64,000 nt of DNA from Gellertiella hungarica (lineage in GTDB: Bacteria; Pseudomonadota; Alphaproteobacteria; Rhizobiales; Rhizobiaceae): positions 62,001-126,000 of the forward strand of contig NZ_JACIEZ010000009.1 in NCBI RefSeq assembly GCF_014197145.1, in the 5' to 3' direction. Of this stretch, positions 33,496 to 42,573 are shown in pieces; position 1 is the stretch's first letter, and each line of letters begins with the position of its first letter. The notes under the pieces are model-generated. The model did no database searches and had not been told where the DNA came from. It saw nothing but the letters and a program-made list of their open reading frames with translations. The position numbers and the translations under genes are program-made.

Positions 33496-34866
33496 TCAGG
33501 CCGCCATCGACCGGTCGGCGCGGGCAAGCGCCCGCTTCAGCGCATCGAGACAAAGGGGATCAATGGCGGTTCCGCGCACCTCTTCCATGATCGAAAGCGC
33601 CTTCGCCACCGGCATGGCCGCCCGGTAGGGCCTGTCGGCGGTCAGCGCGTCGAAGAAGTCGGCTGCGGTGATGATGCGGGTCTCGAAGCTGATGTCGGTG
33701 GCTTCTATTCCACGCGGGTATCCCTTGCCGTCCAGCCGCTCGTGATGGGCGCCGCCGATGCGGGCGATCTCGCTGAAGGCGGCGATGCGGTTGAGGATTT
33801 CCTCGCTGTAGACCGCATGGCGCTTCATCTCGTCCCACTCGTCGTCATCGAGCTTGGCGGGCTTGTCGAGAATGCTGTTCGAGACGCCCAGCTTGCCGAT
33901 GTCGTGGAGCAGCGCGGCCCGTTTCAGCCAGCGCCGCTCGTGGGGACCCATGGCGAGTTCCTCGGCGATCAGGTCGGCAAAGATGCTGACGCGGTCGCAG
34001 TGACCGCTGGTATAGGGACTTTTGGAGTCCACCACCTCTCCGAAGGCCGCGGCGATATCGTCGAGGTAATCGTCATCGAGCACCGCGGCGGTTCTGGCGG
34101 GCGGCAGGGTCAGGAGATAGCGCATCAGGTCGGGCGAGCGCAGCTGCTCCCAGAAGCCGGGATCGGCCGCCAGTCCCTCGAAAGCCTTCACGAGGGCGGG
34201 ATCGAACCAGGTTCCGCTTCGCCGGCGAACCTCGGCGAGCGCGGCCTGTGTCCCGCCCTCCTGCTGGAAGACGTCGACAACCTGCGCCAGGAGCGCGATC
34301 CGGGAAAAGAGCGGGATTGCCTCGCCCTCCAGTCCGAGTGGCTTTCCCTTCCCGTTCCAGTGCTCGTCGAGACTGAGAATGCCGGAAACCACCTGATCGG
34401 AAAAGCGCAGCTTGCGGGCGATCTCCCCTCCCCGCTGGCATCGGGTTTCGATCAGCTCGCGCGCGATCTCGCCACCGTTCTGCAGAATGTTGACGATCGC
34501 GCGGAATCGTTCGGCCATGCTGGATTTCAGCCCCGTATGACCCAGCACGAAGCGCAGCACCTGGGGCAGGCTGTCGCCGATGGTCTTGAAGTCGCCCTTG
34601 AAGGTGAGATCGTTGGTCAGATACAGCTCGCAGATGCGCGCCGCATTGCTGCTGCAGCCGAGATCCTTGAGCAGGAGCATGAAATAGAGATCGTTTCGGA
34701 CCGGTTCCGGCAGGCCGATCATGGCACCGATCCGCGTGCCGATATAGCAGCAGCGGGCGCAGTGACCCTGCGGCTGGCCCTCGGTGATATCGAGCGCATG
34801 GCTCAGGGCACCGATCAGCTCGGCGAGACTGAGGCTCTCCGCCTTCGGCCATTCCACGGTCTTCAT
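33496..34866 (-). CDS. HD-GYP domain cyclic-di-GMP phosphodiesterase
   Basis: 456 aa from ATG 34866; GGAGG lies seven bases upstream, while an ATG six bases earlier abuts the site. The C-terminal HD-GYP domain is intact: TSGHCDRVS, ALLHDIGKLGVSNSILDKPAKLDDDEW, HHERLDGKGYPRG. The N-terminal half resembles a degenerate HD domain (GHCARCCYIGTRIG, LLLKDLGCSSNA, with K in place of the metal His). There is no receiver or membrane domain. Predicted to hydrolyse c-di-GMP and so favour motility over attachment. The CxxCC cluster at the N-terminus is unusual. Confidence 0.92.
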   Translation of the reverse strand: MKTVEWPKAESLSLAELIGALSHALDITEGQPQGHCARCCYIGTRIGAMIGLPEPVRNDLYFMLLLKDLGCSSNAARICELYLTNDLTFKGDFKTIGDSLPQVLRFVLGHTGLKSSMAERFRAIVNILQNGGEIARELIETRCQRGGEIARKLRFSDQVVSGILSLDEHWNGKGKPLGLEGEAIPLFSRIALLAQVVDVFQQEGGTQAALAEVRRRSGTWFDPALVKAFEGLAADPGFWEQLRSPDLMRYLLTLPPARTAAVLDDDYLDDIAAAFGEVVDSKSPYTSGHCDRVSIFADLIAEELAMGPHERRWLKRAALLHDIGKLGVSNSILDKPAKLDDDEWDEMKRHAVYSEEILNRIAAFSEIARIGGAHHERLDGKGYPRGIEATDISFETRIITAADFFDALTADRPYRAAMPVAKALSIMEEVRGTAIDPLCLDALKRALARADRSMAA

Positions 34867-34931
34867 GCGCATTCCTCCCAGGGAGCCGGGATTGTGGCGA
34901 AGAAGACTTAACAAAAGGCAATATCAGGTAA

Positions 34932-35276
34932 TTATTGTTCGTCCAGCGGATTCCAGTATTTCCGCAGCGGAGGCCGCGCGCTTTCGATGACGATGCCGTC
35001 CTTCTCGCAGCGATAGACCATGCCGGGGCTGTCGGATGCATAGAGGTCGCGCCGCAGGGCACTGCGCATGCGAACTTCCTGGGTGCACGTGGCCGGGTCT
35101 TCCGGCTCCTTTGCCTTTTCCGGCGACTGAACCCCCGGAAGGTCCTTGTAGGGAAAGGCCTTGTCCATGGCGCCCGGGGAAAAATCCTGCGCAGCGAGCA
35201 TCCCGGCACCGAAGAGCGCGGCAGAGAATGCAGCAATTGCGGAAGTCCTCAGGGTCACGACATTCACCTTCTTCAT
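34932..35276 (-). CDS. Small exported hypothetical protein
   Basis: 114 aa. A signal peptide is visible (TSAIAAFSAALFGAGMLAAQDF). The mature part has two cysteines (ATCTQEV and YRCEKDG) that could form a disulfide. No family is recognised. It lies between the HD-GYP and NlpC/P60 genes on the same strand. Confidence 0.65.
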   Translation of the reverse strand: MKKVNVVTLRTSAIAAFSAALFGAGMLAAQDFSPGAMDKAFPYKDLPGVQSPEKAKEPEDPATCTQEVRMRSALRRDLYASDSPGMVYRCEKDGIVIESARPPLRKYWNPLDEQ

Positions 35277-35293
35277 CCTAGCATGACAGCGTC

Positions 35294-36151
35294 TCACACA
35301 GGTCTGCGGCAAAGTGTGGGCGGTCCGTACAGATATCCTATCCGCTCGACCGCCTCCCGGAAGCCTTCCCGCGTGACAGACATGGTATGTCCGCTGGCGT
35401 GCAGCAAGGTCTCCGGGTCCTCCATGATTCCCACATGCCCCTTCCAGAAGACAAGATCGCCCCGCTCGAGCGTCTCGATCGCGACCGGATCGCCATAACC
35501 GTCCCGCTGCATGTCGGAATCGCGCGGCGCCAGCCGGCCCGTCATCTGATGGGCGAGCTGGACAAGCCCGGAACAGTCGATGCCGAAACCCGACCGTCCG
35601 CCCCAGAGATAGGGGGTTTCCAGGAAGCGAAGTGCAATCGAGACCGGGTCGGGCGATGCCCAGCTGCCGAGCGGCAGGCAATGGGCTGCGATGACCGCTT
35701 CCCCGGTTTCCAGCAGCAGGTAGCGGGTTCCGCGGGTTTCCGCCTCGCCGGCCACCTTCAGCCGGCTGCCCAGGGAAAGGACCGAGAGCGGAGGCCGCTT
35801 CAGTTCCGGCCCCGGATAGGAAAAGCTGCGGGGCACGACGACGATGTGGGTTGCGGCAGCCTCGCCCTCGGCGATCTGGTTCTCGGGCAGATAGCCGACA
35901 TAATGATCCAGCCGCGCCTGCACGAAGGCCCAGCCGTTGCGTCTCTCGAAGACAGCGACCTCCTCCCCGCGCAGAAGCTGTGTATCGATGCCGGCGGCCA
36001 TGTCGGGCTCAGGTCGCAGATCGGCAACCGGAACCGTCACGTGAGCGGGAAGGCCTTCCACGAAGCGCTCGGCTTCGACCACGCCCTTCAGCGCGGCGCT
36101 TGCGAGATCGGGGCGGTAGGCATGGGTTCGGCGGTCCGGCATTCTGCTCAT
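35294..36151 (-). CDS. NlpC/P60 family (C40) cell-wall peptidase with SH3 domains
   Basis: 285 aa. Residues about 35-160 form two SH3-like modules (VADLRPEPD, RNGWAFVQARLDHYVGYL, then LSLGSRLKVAGEAETRG). The catalytic domain has the Cys in GFGIDCSGLVQLAHQ and the His in WKGHVGIMED, with a second polar His in LLHASGHTM. Related enzymes cleave gamma-D-Glu-diamino acid bonds in peptidoglycan stem peptides. No signal peptide is seen, so it may act on imported muropeptides. It lies 61 bases downstream of the MarR gene region. Confidence 0.92.
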   Translation of the reverse strand: MSRMPDRRTHAYRPDLASAALKGVVEAERFVEGLPAHVTVPVADLRPEPDMAAGIDTQLLRGEEVAVFERRNGWAFVQARLDHYVGYLPENQIAEGEAAATHIVVVPRSFSYPGPELKRPPLSVLSLGSRLKVAGEAETRGTRYLLLETGEAVIAAHCLPLGSWASPDPVSIALRFLETPYLWGGRSGFGIDCSGLVQLAHQMTGRLAPRDSDMQRDGYGDPVAIETLERGDLVFWKGHVGIMEDPETLLHASGHTMSVTREGFREAVERIGYLYGPPTLCRRPV

Positions 36152-36212
36152 GCGGATGGCTCCTCGCGCGAGGTCTGAATCGGTATGGCCTCAATAGCAG
36201 CGCGGGGGCGTT

Positions 36213-36560
36213 TCAGTCGAGCGCCTGCGCGGCCGCGATGACCTGGTCCCCGAACCGTTCGAGAAAGAGCGCGCCCTTGACGGTGCGCTTGATCACGACG
36301 TTCCGGCGATCGCGGGGATCCCGCTCGCGGTCGACGAGGCCGAGCTCGCCCATGCGGTCGAGGGCGCGCGTGATGACCGGCTTCGTGACAGCCAACAGGG
36401 CCGCAAGCCCCCTGACCGTGTGCGGTGGCGGCACCAGATAGATCTGCAGCAGGATTGCCATCTGCCGGACCGTCAGGTCCGGCATGTCATCCTGCACCTG
36501 GGCGACATGCACCCGGTGCCAGAGGCTGAGGGCCTGCAGCGCGCTGAGTTCCACGGTCAT
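36213..36560 (-). CDS. MarR-family transcriptional regulator
   Basis: 115 aa, somewhat short for MarR. The winged helix covers LTVRQMAILLQIYLVPPPHTVRGLAALLAVTKPVITRALDRMGELGLVDRE, with wing DPRDRRNVVIKRT. ATG 36560 gives this frame. It lies 41 bases downstream of the aminopeptidase gene on the same strand. The ligand is unknown. Confidence 0.87.
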   Translation of the reverse strand: MTVELSALQALSLWHRVHVAQVQDDMPDLTVRQMAILLQIYLVPPPHTVRGLAALLAVTKPVITRALDRMGELGLVDRERDPRDRRNVVIKRTVKGALFLERFGDQVIAAAQALD

Positions 36561-36601
36561 GGCGGAAACGGTCCTTGCATCGGGGGCTTCGCCGGCGCGC
36601 C

Positions 36602-37990
36602 TCAGCCGTGGTTTCGTATGCAGTGATAGAGGGCACGGATGGCCTGTGCCTCTCCGCCGACCGGCGAATGCGGACGTTCGGAAGGGGTCCAGGCATAGAT
36701 GTCGAAATGCGCCCAGTTGCGGGTCCTGGTGACGAAGCGTTTCAGGAACAGCGCCGCGGTGATGGCTCCGGCCATGCCGCCCGAGGGGGCGTTGGTGAGG
36801 TCGGCAATCCGCGCGTTGATGTCCTTTTCGTAGCCCCGGTAGAGCGGCAACCGCCAGAGCGGGTCGTCCATCTCGAGGCTCGATTCCTCGATCGCCTCGG
36901 CCAGATCGCGGCTGTCGGTGAAGAAGGGCGGCAGGTCCGGGCCGAGAGCGACACGGGCAGCGCCCGTCAGCGTGGCCATGTCGATCAGCAGGTCCGGCTC
37001 GTCCTCGTCGGCATAGGCAAGCGTATCGGCGAGGATCAGCCGGCCTTCCGCATCGGTATTGTCGATCTGGACCGTCAGGCCCTTGCGGCTGCGATAGATG
37101 TCCCCGGGGCGGAAGGCATTGGCGGAGATCGAATTCTCCACCGCCGGCACCAGCACGCGCAGATCGACCTTGAGCTTCGCATCCATGATCATCAGCGCCA
37201 GACCGAGGACATTTGCGGCTCCGCCCATGTCCTTCTTCATCAGCAGCATGGACGAGGACGGCTTGATGTCGAGGCCGCCGGTATCGAAGCAGACGCCCTT
37301 GCCGACCAGCGTCACCTTCCGGTGCCCCTTCTTGCCCCAGCGCATCTCGAGAAGCCGCGGCGCATCCGCGCTCGCCCGCCCGACGGTGTGGATCAGCGGG
37401 AAGTTGGATTGCAGCAGCGCTTCGCCGCTGATGACGTTCACCTCCGCCTTGTAATGCGCCGCAAGCTGGCGGAATGCCGCTTCGAGCTGTACCGGGCCCA
37501 TGTCGTTGGTGGGCGTGTTGATGAGGTCGCGGGCCAGAAAGACGCCGGCAAGCTGCCGCTTGATGTCGGTGGCATCCGCATCCTGCGGGATGAGGAGCTT
37601 CGGCCCCGGCTCGGCCTCGGTCCGGTATTTCTCGAAGCGATAGCTGCCGAGCCCGAAGCCGAGCGCCAGCCGGTTCGCCGTCAGCGGGGCCGTTTCCACA
37701 TGCCATTCGCCGGCCGGCAGGGCCCGGGCGAGCTTGCCTGTCAGAAAGGGCGCGTCGGAAGGATTCTTGCCAAGGCCGAAGAGCGCGCCGCCCAGATGGC
37801 CATCGGCGGAGGGGATCGGGAGCACGGAGCCCGTCTCTGCCCGGTAGCCGGCCTTGCGCGCCCAGTCCAGCGCAATCGGATCGATGGTGCCGGTCTCGAT
37901 ATGCGCCGGGGTGACGGCAAAGATCGGCAGGGTCTTCCCCCCTTTCGTGGTGAAGGGCGTGGGGCGTTCGATATACTGATACGGAGCCAT
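36602..37990 (-). CDS. M17 leucyl aminopeptidase
   Basis: 462 aa. The M17 metal and catalytic residues are in VGKGVCFDTGGLDIKPSSSM (Lys, Asp), KKDMGGAANVLG and the signature NTDAEGRLILADTL. It hydrolyses N-terminal residues from cytoplasmic peptides using two metal ions. The N-terminal domain is reduced relative to PepA. It is divergent from tadD; the intergenic region contains a CtrA box. Confidence 0.93.
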   Translation of the reverse strand: MAPYQYIERPTPFTTKGGKTLPIFAVTPAHIETGTIDPIALDWARKAGYRAETGSVLPIPSADGHLGGALFGLGKNPSDAPFLTGKLARALPAGEWHVETAPLTANRLALGFGLGSYRFEKYRTEAEPGPKLLIPQDADATDIKRQLAGVFLARDLINTPTNDMGPVQLEAAFRQLAAHYKAEVNVISGEALLQSNFPLIHTVGRASADAPRLLEMRWGKKGHRKVTLVGKGVCFDTGGLDIKPSSSMLLMKKDMGGAANVLGLALMIMDAKLKVDLRVLVPAVENSISANAFRPGDIYRSRKGLTVQIDNTDAEGRLILADTLAYADEDEPDLLIDMATLTGAARVALGPDLPPFFTDSRDLAEAIEESSLEMDDPLWRLPLYRGYEKDINARIADLTNAPSGGMAGAITAALFLKRFVTRTRNWAHFDIYAWTPSERPHSPVGGEAQAIRALYHCIRNHG

Positions 37991-38025
37991 GGTCTTTACT
38001 TTCAGCCTTTCGGCAATGCGGATGT

Positions 38026-38040
38026 TTAACCGTCTGTTAA
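38026..38040 (+). promoter_or_regulatory. CtrA box upstream of tadD
   Basis: TTAA-CCGTCTG-TTAA matches TTAA-N7-TTAA exactly, 83 bases before the tadD start and 35 bases before the divergent aminopeptidase start. A further TTAA follows at 38043. Pilus genes are CtrA-controlled in Caulobacter. Confidence 0.65.
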
Positions 38041-38123
38041 GGTTAACAGATTATTGCTTACCCCAGAGGCGGAACGTGGCCTTCGCAGGGACATGGCCAC
38101 AAAATGCAATCCAGGGGCTTTTC

Positions 38124-38960
38124 ATGACAGCTTTGGCGCAATCGACACCAGGCAAGAGCCGTCTTCTTCAAGGTGTATGTCTGGTCCTGTGTACCCTTTC
38201 GCTCGCAAGCTGCACCACCGCGAGAAGCAACCTCACCACCGGTTCGATCACCCGCTCCTTCTCGAAGCCCATCGAGGAAATGAACGAGACCGAACTCCGG
38301 CAGGCGGAGGAGAGTATCGGCCGAGCTTATGAAAAAAGTCCAAAGGATCGCAATGCCGGATTGAACTACGCCAATCTGCTGCGCATGACGGGCAAGAACA
38401 CGCAGGCCCTGGCGGTGATGCAGCAGGTGGCAATCAACTTCCCGACCGATCGCGAGGTCCTTGCCGCCTATGGCAAGGCGCAGGCGAGCGCGGGCCAGCT
38501 CGAGCAGGCGCTCCAGACGATCGGTCGCGCCCAGACTCCGGATCGGCCCGACTGGCGTCTGGAATCGGCGCGCGGCGCCGTGCTCGACCAGATGGGTCGC
38601 ACCGAAGAAGCCCGCCTGGCCTATCGCAGCGCGCTGGACATCAAGCCGAACGAACCTTCGGTCCTCTCCAATCTCGGCATGTCCTACCTGCTGACGGGCG
38701 ATGCCCGCACGGCGGAAACCTACCTGCGCAACGCCGCCGCCCAACCCGGAGCAGACAGCCGCGTCCGCCAGAACCTTTCCCTGGTCGTCGGTCTTCAGGG
38801 CCGTTTCGAGGAAGCGGAGCAGATTGCGATGCGCGAGCTCGATCCGCAGCAGGCCACCGCCAATGTCGCCTATCTCCGCTCGATGCTGACGCAGCAGAAC
38901 TCCTGGTCGAAGCTTGCCCAGCAGGACAAGGGCGGCAAGGCGGCAAGCGCCGTCAACTGA
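38124..38960 (+). CDS. tadD: TadD-like TPR lipoprotein
   Basis: 278 aa from ATG 38124 (AGGGGC upstream). The lipoprotein signal ends at the lipobox LASC (near residue 30). Several TPR units follow (RNAGLNYANLLRMTGKNTQALAV; DWRLESARGAVLDQMGRTEEARLAYRSAL; PSVLSNLGMSYLLTGDARTAETYL). TadD is the pilotin-like lipoprotein of the Tad pilus that helps the secretin assemble. It is convergent with tadC, with a shared terminator. Upstream in-frame codons belong to the promoter region. Confidence 0.9.
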   Translation: MTALAQSTPGKSRLLQGVCLVLCTLSLASCTTARSNLTTGSITRSFSKPIEEMNETELRQAEESIGRAYEKSPKDRNAGLNYANLLRMTGKNTQALAVMQQVAINFPTDREVLAAYGKAQASAGQLEQALQTIGRAQTPDRPDWRLESARGAVLDQMGRTEEARLAYRSALDIKPNEPSVLSNLGMSYLLTGDARTAETYLRNAAAQPGADSRVRQNLSLVVGLQGRFEEAEQIAMRELDPQQATANVAYLRSMLTQQNSWSKLAQQDKGGKAASAVN

Positions 38961-38982
38961 GCGGGCAGGACGAAAAAGAAAG

Positions 38983-39010
38983 AAGGGCCGGATCGTCGAT
39001 CCGGCCCTTT
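38983..39010. terminator. Bidirectional terminator between tadD and tadC
   Basis: AAGGGCCGGATC (38983-38994) pairs perfectly with GATCCGGCCCTT (38998-39009), loop of three bases. A-rich before and T after, so it can serve both convergent units. Confidence 0.88.
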
Positions 39011-39048
39011 CTGCATTTCCGTTTCGACGCGGCCCGTGCCCCTGCCCC

Positions 39049-40035
39049 TCACTTGAAGGTTTCGGCGATCTGGATGCCGGCCGGCCCGAGAATGACGGCC
39101 ATCAGAACCGGCAAGAAGAACAGGATCATCGGAACGGTGAGCTTGGGCGGAAGTGCCGCCGCCTTCTTCTCCGCTTCCGCCATGCGGTCGTCACGGCTTT
39201 CCTGCGCCAGCACGCGCAGCGCCTGCGCGATCGGGGTACCGTAGCGTTCGGCCTGGATGAGCGCCTGCGTCACGCTCTTCACCATGTCGAGCTGCGTGCG
39301 GTTGGCGAGATTTTCGTAGGCCTGACGGCGCTCCTGGAGGAAGGAAAGCTCGGCGGTGGTCAGCACCATTTCCTCGGCCAGCTCCGGCGACTGTTCGACC
39401 ATTTCCTCCGAAACGCGCCGCATGGCAGCTTCGATGGAAATACCCGATTCCACGCAGATGAGAATGAGATCGAGACCGTCGGGCCAGGCGCGCTTGATCG
39501 ACAGCTGCCGCTTCGTCGCCGTGTTGGAGACATAGAGGTTGGGCAGGTAGAAGCCGAGATAGGCCCCGCCGAGCACCACCAGCATGCGCACCATGAAGGT
39601 CTTCGATTCCATGTAGCCGAGACCGAAGATGAAGAGGGCCGTCAGTGCCAGGAACAGGAAGGGCAGCAGGAAGCGCGCGACGAGGAAGATGTTCAGCGCG
39701 TTCTGCGACCGGAAGCCGGCGGCGCGCAGCTTGTTCATCGTGTTGTCGTCGACCAGTGCCTTCCGAAGATTGAACTTCTCGACGATCGTGCGCACCGAGG
39801 CGTTGTTCTGGCCACGCAGCGAGCCGCGGCTGCTTGCCTCGGCATTTGCGCGGGCCCGTTCGCGCGCGCGGATCTGCTCGCGTTCGGTGGAGACGGCCTT
39901 CATCCGCTTGTCGAGATCGCCGCGTGCGAAGTAGGGGCCGACAAGCGTGTAGAGGGTGGCGAAGACGGAGATGGCGACCAGCAGGGCCAGCACGAGGCTC
40001 GGATCTGTGAGACGGGCGGCAAGTTCCTCGGACAA
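39049..40035 (-). CDS. tadC: Tad pilus inner-membrane platform protein TadC
   Basis: 328 aa. A type II secretion F domain occupies the second half (AWPDGLDLILICVESGISIEAAMRRVSEEM, then ERYGTPIAQALRVLAQESRDDRMAEAEKKAA), with hydrophobic segments at the N-terminus, middle and C-terminus. TadB and TadC form the platform on which the ATPase acts. It starts 12 bases after tadB and is the last gene of the cpa operon. Confidence 0.95.
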   Translation of the reverse strand: MSEELAARLTDPSLVLALLVAISVFATLYTLVGPYFARGDLDKRMKAVSTEREQIRARERARANAEASSRGSLRGQNNASVRTIVEKFNLRKALVDDNTMNKLRAAGFRSQNALNIFLVARFLLPFLFLALTALFIFGLGYMESKTFMVRMLVVLGGAYLGFYLPNLYVSNTATKRQLSIKRAWPDGLDLILICVESGISIEAAMRRVSEEMVEQSPELAEEMVLTTAELSFLQERRQAYENLANRTQLDMVKSVTQALIQAERYGTPIAQALRVLAQESRDDRMAEAEKKAAALPPKLTVPMILFFLPVLMAVILGPAGIQIAETFK

Positions 40036-40047
40036 GGGGCTGTCTCC

Positions 40048-41046
40048 TCAGATGTCGAAGTTGATCATGTTGCGCATCACGATGATGCCGATGCTCATCC
40101 AGATGCCGGAGAAGCCGATGATGAAATGTCCGCGCGGATCGTTGAAGAGCACGCTGATGTAATCGGGCGAGGTAAGGTAGACCAGCAACGCCACGATGAA
40201 GGGCAGCGAGCCGATGATGGCGGCAGAGGCCTTTGCCTCCATGGAGACGGCGGCGATCTTCTGCTTCATCTTGCGCCGTTCGCGCAGCACCTTGGAGAGG
40301 TTTGCAAGCGCTTCGGAAAGATTGCCCCCGGCCTGCGACTGGATGGCGATGACGATCGAGAAGAAGTTCAGCTCCTGCAGCGGGAAGGACTGGTACATGC
40401 GCGAGACCGCCTCCGGGATGCTGAGACCCACGGCCTGCGCTTCCACCACCTTGCGGAACTCGCCCTTGACCGGCTCCTGACCCTCGGCAGCGATGAGACG
40501 CAGCGCGTCGTTGAGGGGAAGACCGGACTTGATCGAGCGCACCATGACGTCGAGGGAGTTCGGCAATTCGTCGAGGAACTTGTTCTTGCGGCGCTTGATG
40601 ATGTAGCCGAGCATCCAGCGCGGCAGGCCGAAGGCGACCGCAAAGGACAGGCCGAGCGCGACGAACAGCGACGCGCCGAACATCAGCATCATGACGAAGG
40701 CACCGACGCCGACGCCGGCGCTGATCAGGTAGAACTGGCCGGGCGACAGCTTCAGTCCGGCCTGGGCGATGCGCGCCTTGACCGTCAGGTTCTTCTTGTT
40801 GTTCTCCTGCTGGCGCTTCTCGAGCGCCTTGAGATCGTCCTGGATGGACTTGCGCCGCTTGGCGAGATCCTGCACGCGGTCGCGCGCCGCCTTCACCTTG
40901 TTGCGGTCGGTTTCGGCGGACTTGACCTTGGCCATGCGGCCCTCGGTCTTCTTCTCGGTCTCGATCCGCGAAAAGAGAATGCCATAGGACACCGCTGCAG
41001 CGGAAATCGCGGCCAGGAGCACAATCGCGATGACGTTGATGTCCAT
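40048..41046 (-). CDS. tadB: Tad pilus inner-membrane platform protein TadB
   Basis: 332 aa. N-terminal membrane segment, a charged coiled-coil-like stretch (LAKRRKSIQDDLKALEKRQQ), two central membrane segments, then the T2SF domain (LPNSLDVMVRSIKSGLPLNDALRLIA; FFSIVIAIQSQAGGNLSEALANLSKVLRER). It pairs with TadC. The gap to cpaF is nine bases. Confidence 0.95.
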   Translation of the reverse strand: MDINVIAIVLLAAISAAAVSYGILFSRIETEKKTEGRMAKVKSAETDRNKVKAARDRVQDLAKRRKSIQDDLKALEKRQQENNKKNLTVKARIAQAGLKLSPGQFYLISAGVGVGAFVMMLMFGASLFVALGLSFAVAFGLPRWMLGYIIKRRKNKFLDELPNSLDVMVRSIKSGLPLNDALRLIAAEGQEPVKGEFRKVVEAQAVGLSIPEAVSRMYQSFPLQELNFFSIVIAIQSQAGGNLSEALANLSKVLRERRKMKQKIAAVSMEAKASAAIIGSLPFIVALLVYLTSPDYISVLFNDPRGHFIIGFSGIWMSIGIIVMRNMINFDI

Positions 41047-41055
41047 GACGGGTCC

Positions 41056-42540
41056 TTATCTCGACTTCTTCTCCAGGTCCTCAAGGGCCTGGGCGAGCCG
41101 GCGCTCTTCGTTGTAGTAGCGGGCACGATCCCAGAAATGCGGCTTGCCGATACCGGCGGAGACGTGCCGGCCGATGAGCTTCCCGCGCTCGTCCTCGCCC
41201 TCGATCTCGTAGCGCAGAAGGTCCTGGGTGATGATGACGTCGCCTTCCATGCCCATCACTTCCGTGATGTGGGTGATGCGGCGCGAACCGTCGCGCAGGC
41301 GGGCGGCCTGGATGATGATGTCGACGGAGGTGGAGATGATCTCGCGCACCGTCTTCGCCGGCAGGGTGTAGCCGCCCATGGCGATCATCGATTCCATGCG
41401 GCTCAGGCATTCGCGCGGCGTGTTGGCGTGGATCGTTCCCATGGAGCCGTCGTGGCCGGTGTTCATGGCCTGGAGGAGGTCGAACACCTCCGGGCCACGC
41501 ACTTCGCCGACGATGATCCGCTCCGGCCTCATGCGGAGGCAGTTCTTGATGAGATCGCGCATGGTGATCTCGCCCTCGCCTTCGATGTTCGGCGGGCGGG
41601 TTTCGAGGCGCACCACATGCGGCTGCTGGAGCTGCAGTTCGGCCGTGTCCTCGCAGGTGATGACGCGTTCGTCCGTATCGATATAGCGGGTCAGGCAGTT
41701 CAGCAGCGTGGTCTTGCCCGAGCCGGTACCGCCGGAGATGACCACGTTGCAGCGCACGCGGCCGATGATCTGGAGGATCGTCGCGCCCTCGGGCGTGATC
41801 GCGCCGAACTTGACGAGCTGATCGAGGGTCAGCTTGTCCTTCTTGAACTTGCGGATGGTGAGCGCCGGGCCGTCGATGGCAAGGGGCGGGGCAATCACGT
41901 TGACGCGGGAGCCGTCGGGAAGGCGCGCGTCGCAGATGGGGCTGGATTCGTCGACGCGACGGCCCACCTGGGACACGATGCGCTGGCAGATCGACAGCAG
42001 CTGGGCGTTGTCCCGGAAGCGGATCTCGGACTCGATGGTCTTGCCGCCCACTTCGATGAAGGTCTGGCCGGCGCCGTTGACCATGATGTCGGCAATGTCG
42101 TCGCGGGCGAGCAGCGGCTCGAGCGGACCGAAGCCCAGCACGTCATTGCAGATGTCCTCGAGCAGTTCCTCCTGCTCGGAAATCGACATCGCGAAATTCT
42201 TGATGGTGATGATATCGTTGACGATATCGCGGATTTCCTCGCGCGCGCTCTCCCCATCCAGCTTGGAAAGCTGCGACAGGTCGATCGTGTCGATCAGCGC
42301 GGAAAACACCTGGGCCTTTGTGTCGTAATAGCTCTCGGTCCGCTGCGACCTCTTGCGGCCGCCGGGGGCCGGCGCCAGGGGCGGCGGGGAAACGGACTGG
42401 CGCGGGCCTTCGTCCCGCACCGGCTCCTTGAGGACCGGGGCGACCGGGGCTGCGGACGGTGCCGCGGCCGGAGGCGGGGCGACCGGCGCTGCCGGGCCGC
42501 TTCCCTTTCCAAAACCTTCTGTGCCACGCTTGCCAAACAT
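41056..42540 (-). CDS. cpaF: Tad pilus assembly ATPase CpaF/TadA
   Basis: 494 aa. After a Pro/Ala-rich N-terminus (about 70 residues) comes the type II/IV secretion ATPase core: Walker [15 protein letters not shown], Asp box EDTAELQ, Walker [11 protein letters not shown], His box [11 protein letters not shown]. It powers extension, and in Caulobacter also retraction, of the Flp pilus. It lies between cpaE and tadB in the operon. Confidence 0.97.
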   Translation of the reverse strand: MFGKRGTEGFGKGSGPAAPVAPPPAAAPSAAPVAPVLKEPVRDEGPRQSVSPPPLAPAPGGRKRSQRTESYYDTKAQVFSALIDTIDLSQLSKLDGESAREEIRDIVNDIITIKNFAMSISEQEELLEDICNDVLGFGPLEPLLARDDIADIMVNGAGQTFIEVGGKTIESEIRFRDNAQLLSICQRIVSQVGRRVDESSPICDARLPDGSRVNVIAPPLAIDGPALTIRKFKKDKLTLDQLVKFGAITPEGATILQIIGRVRCNVVISGGTGSGKTTLLNCLTRYIDTDERVITCEDTAELQLQQPHVVRLETRPPNIEGEGEITMRDLIKNCLRMRPERIIVGEVRGPEVFDLLQAMNTGHDGSMGTIHANTPRECLSRMESMIAMGGYTLPAKTVREIISTSVDIIIQAARLRDGSRRITHITEVMGMEGDVIITQDLLRYEIEGEDERGKLIGRHVSAGIGKPHFWDRARYYNEERRLAQALEDLEKKSR

Positions 42541-42573
42541 GCCTGTTCTTCCCGATCTTGCTAGCTGCCCGTC

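Noticed and set aside
38914-42564. A 1216-codon plus-strand open frame across the tad genes
   Set aside because: It is antisense to tadC, tadB and cpaF, all with clear families; the protein is Asp/Gly/His-rich with no domains, as expected of a shadow frame in G+C-rich DNA.
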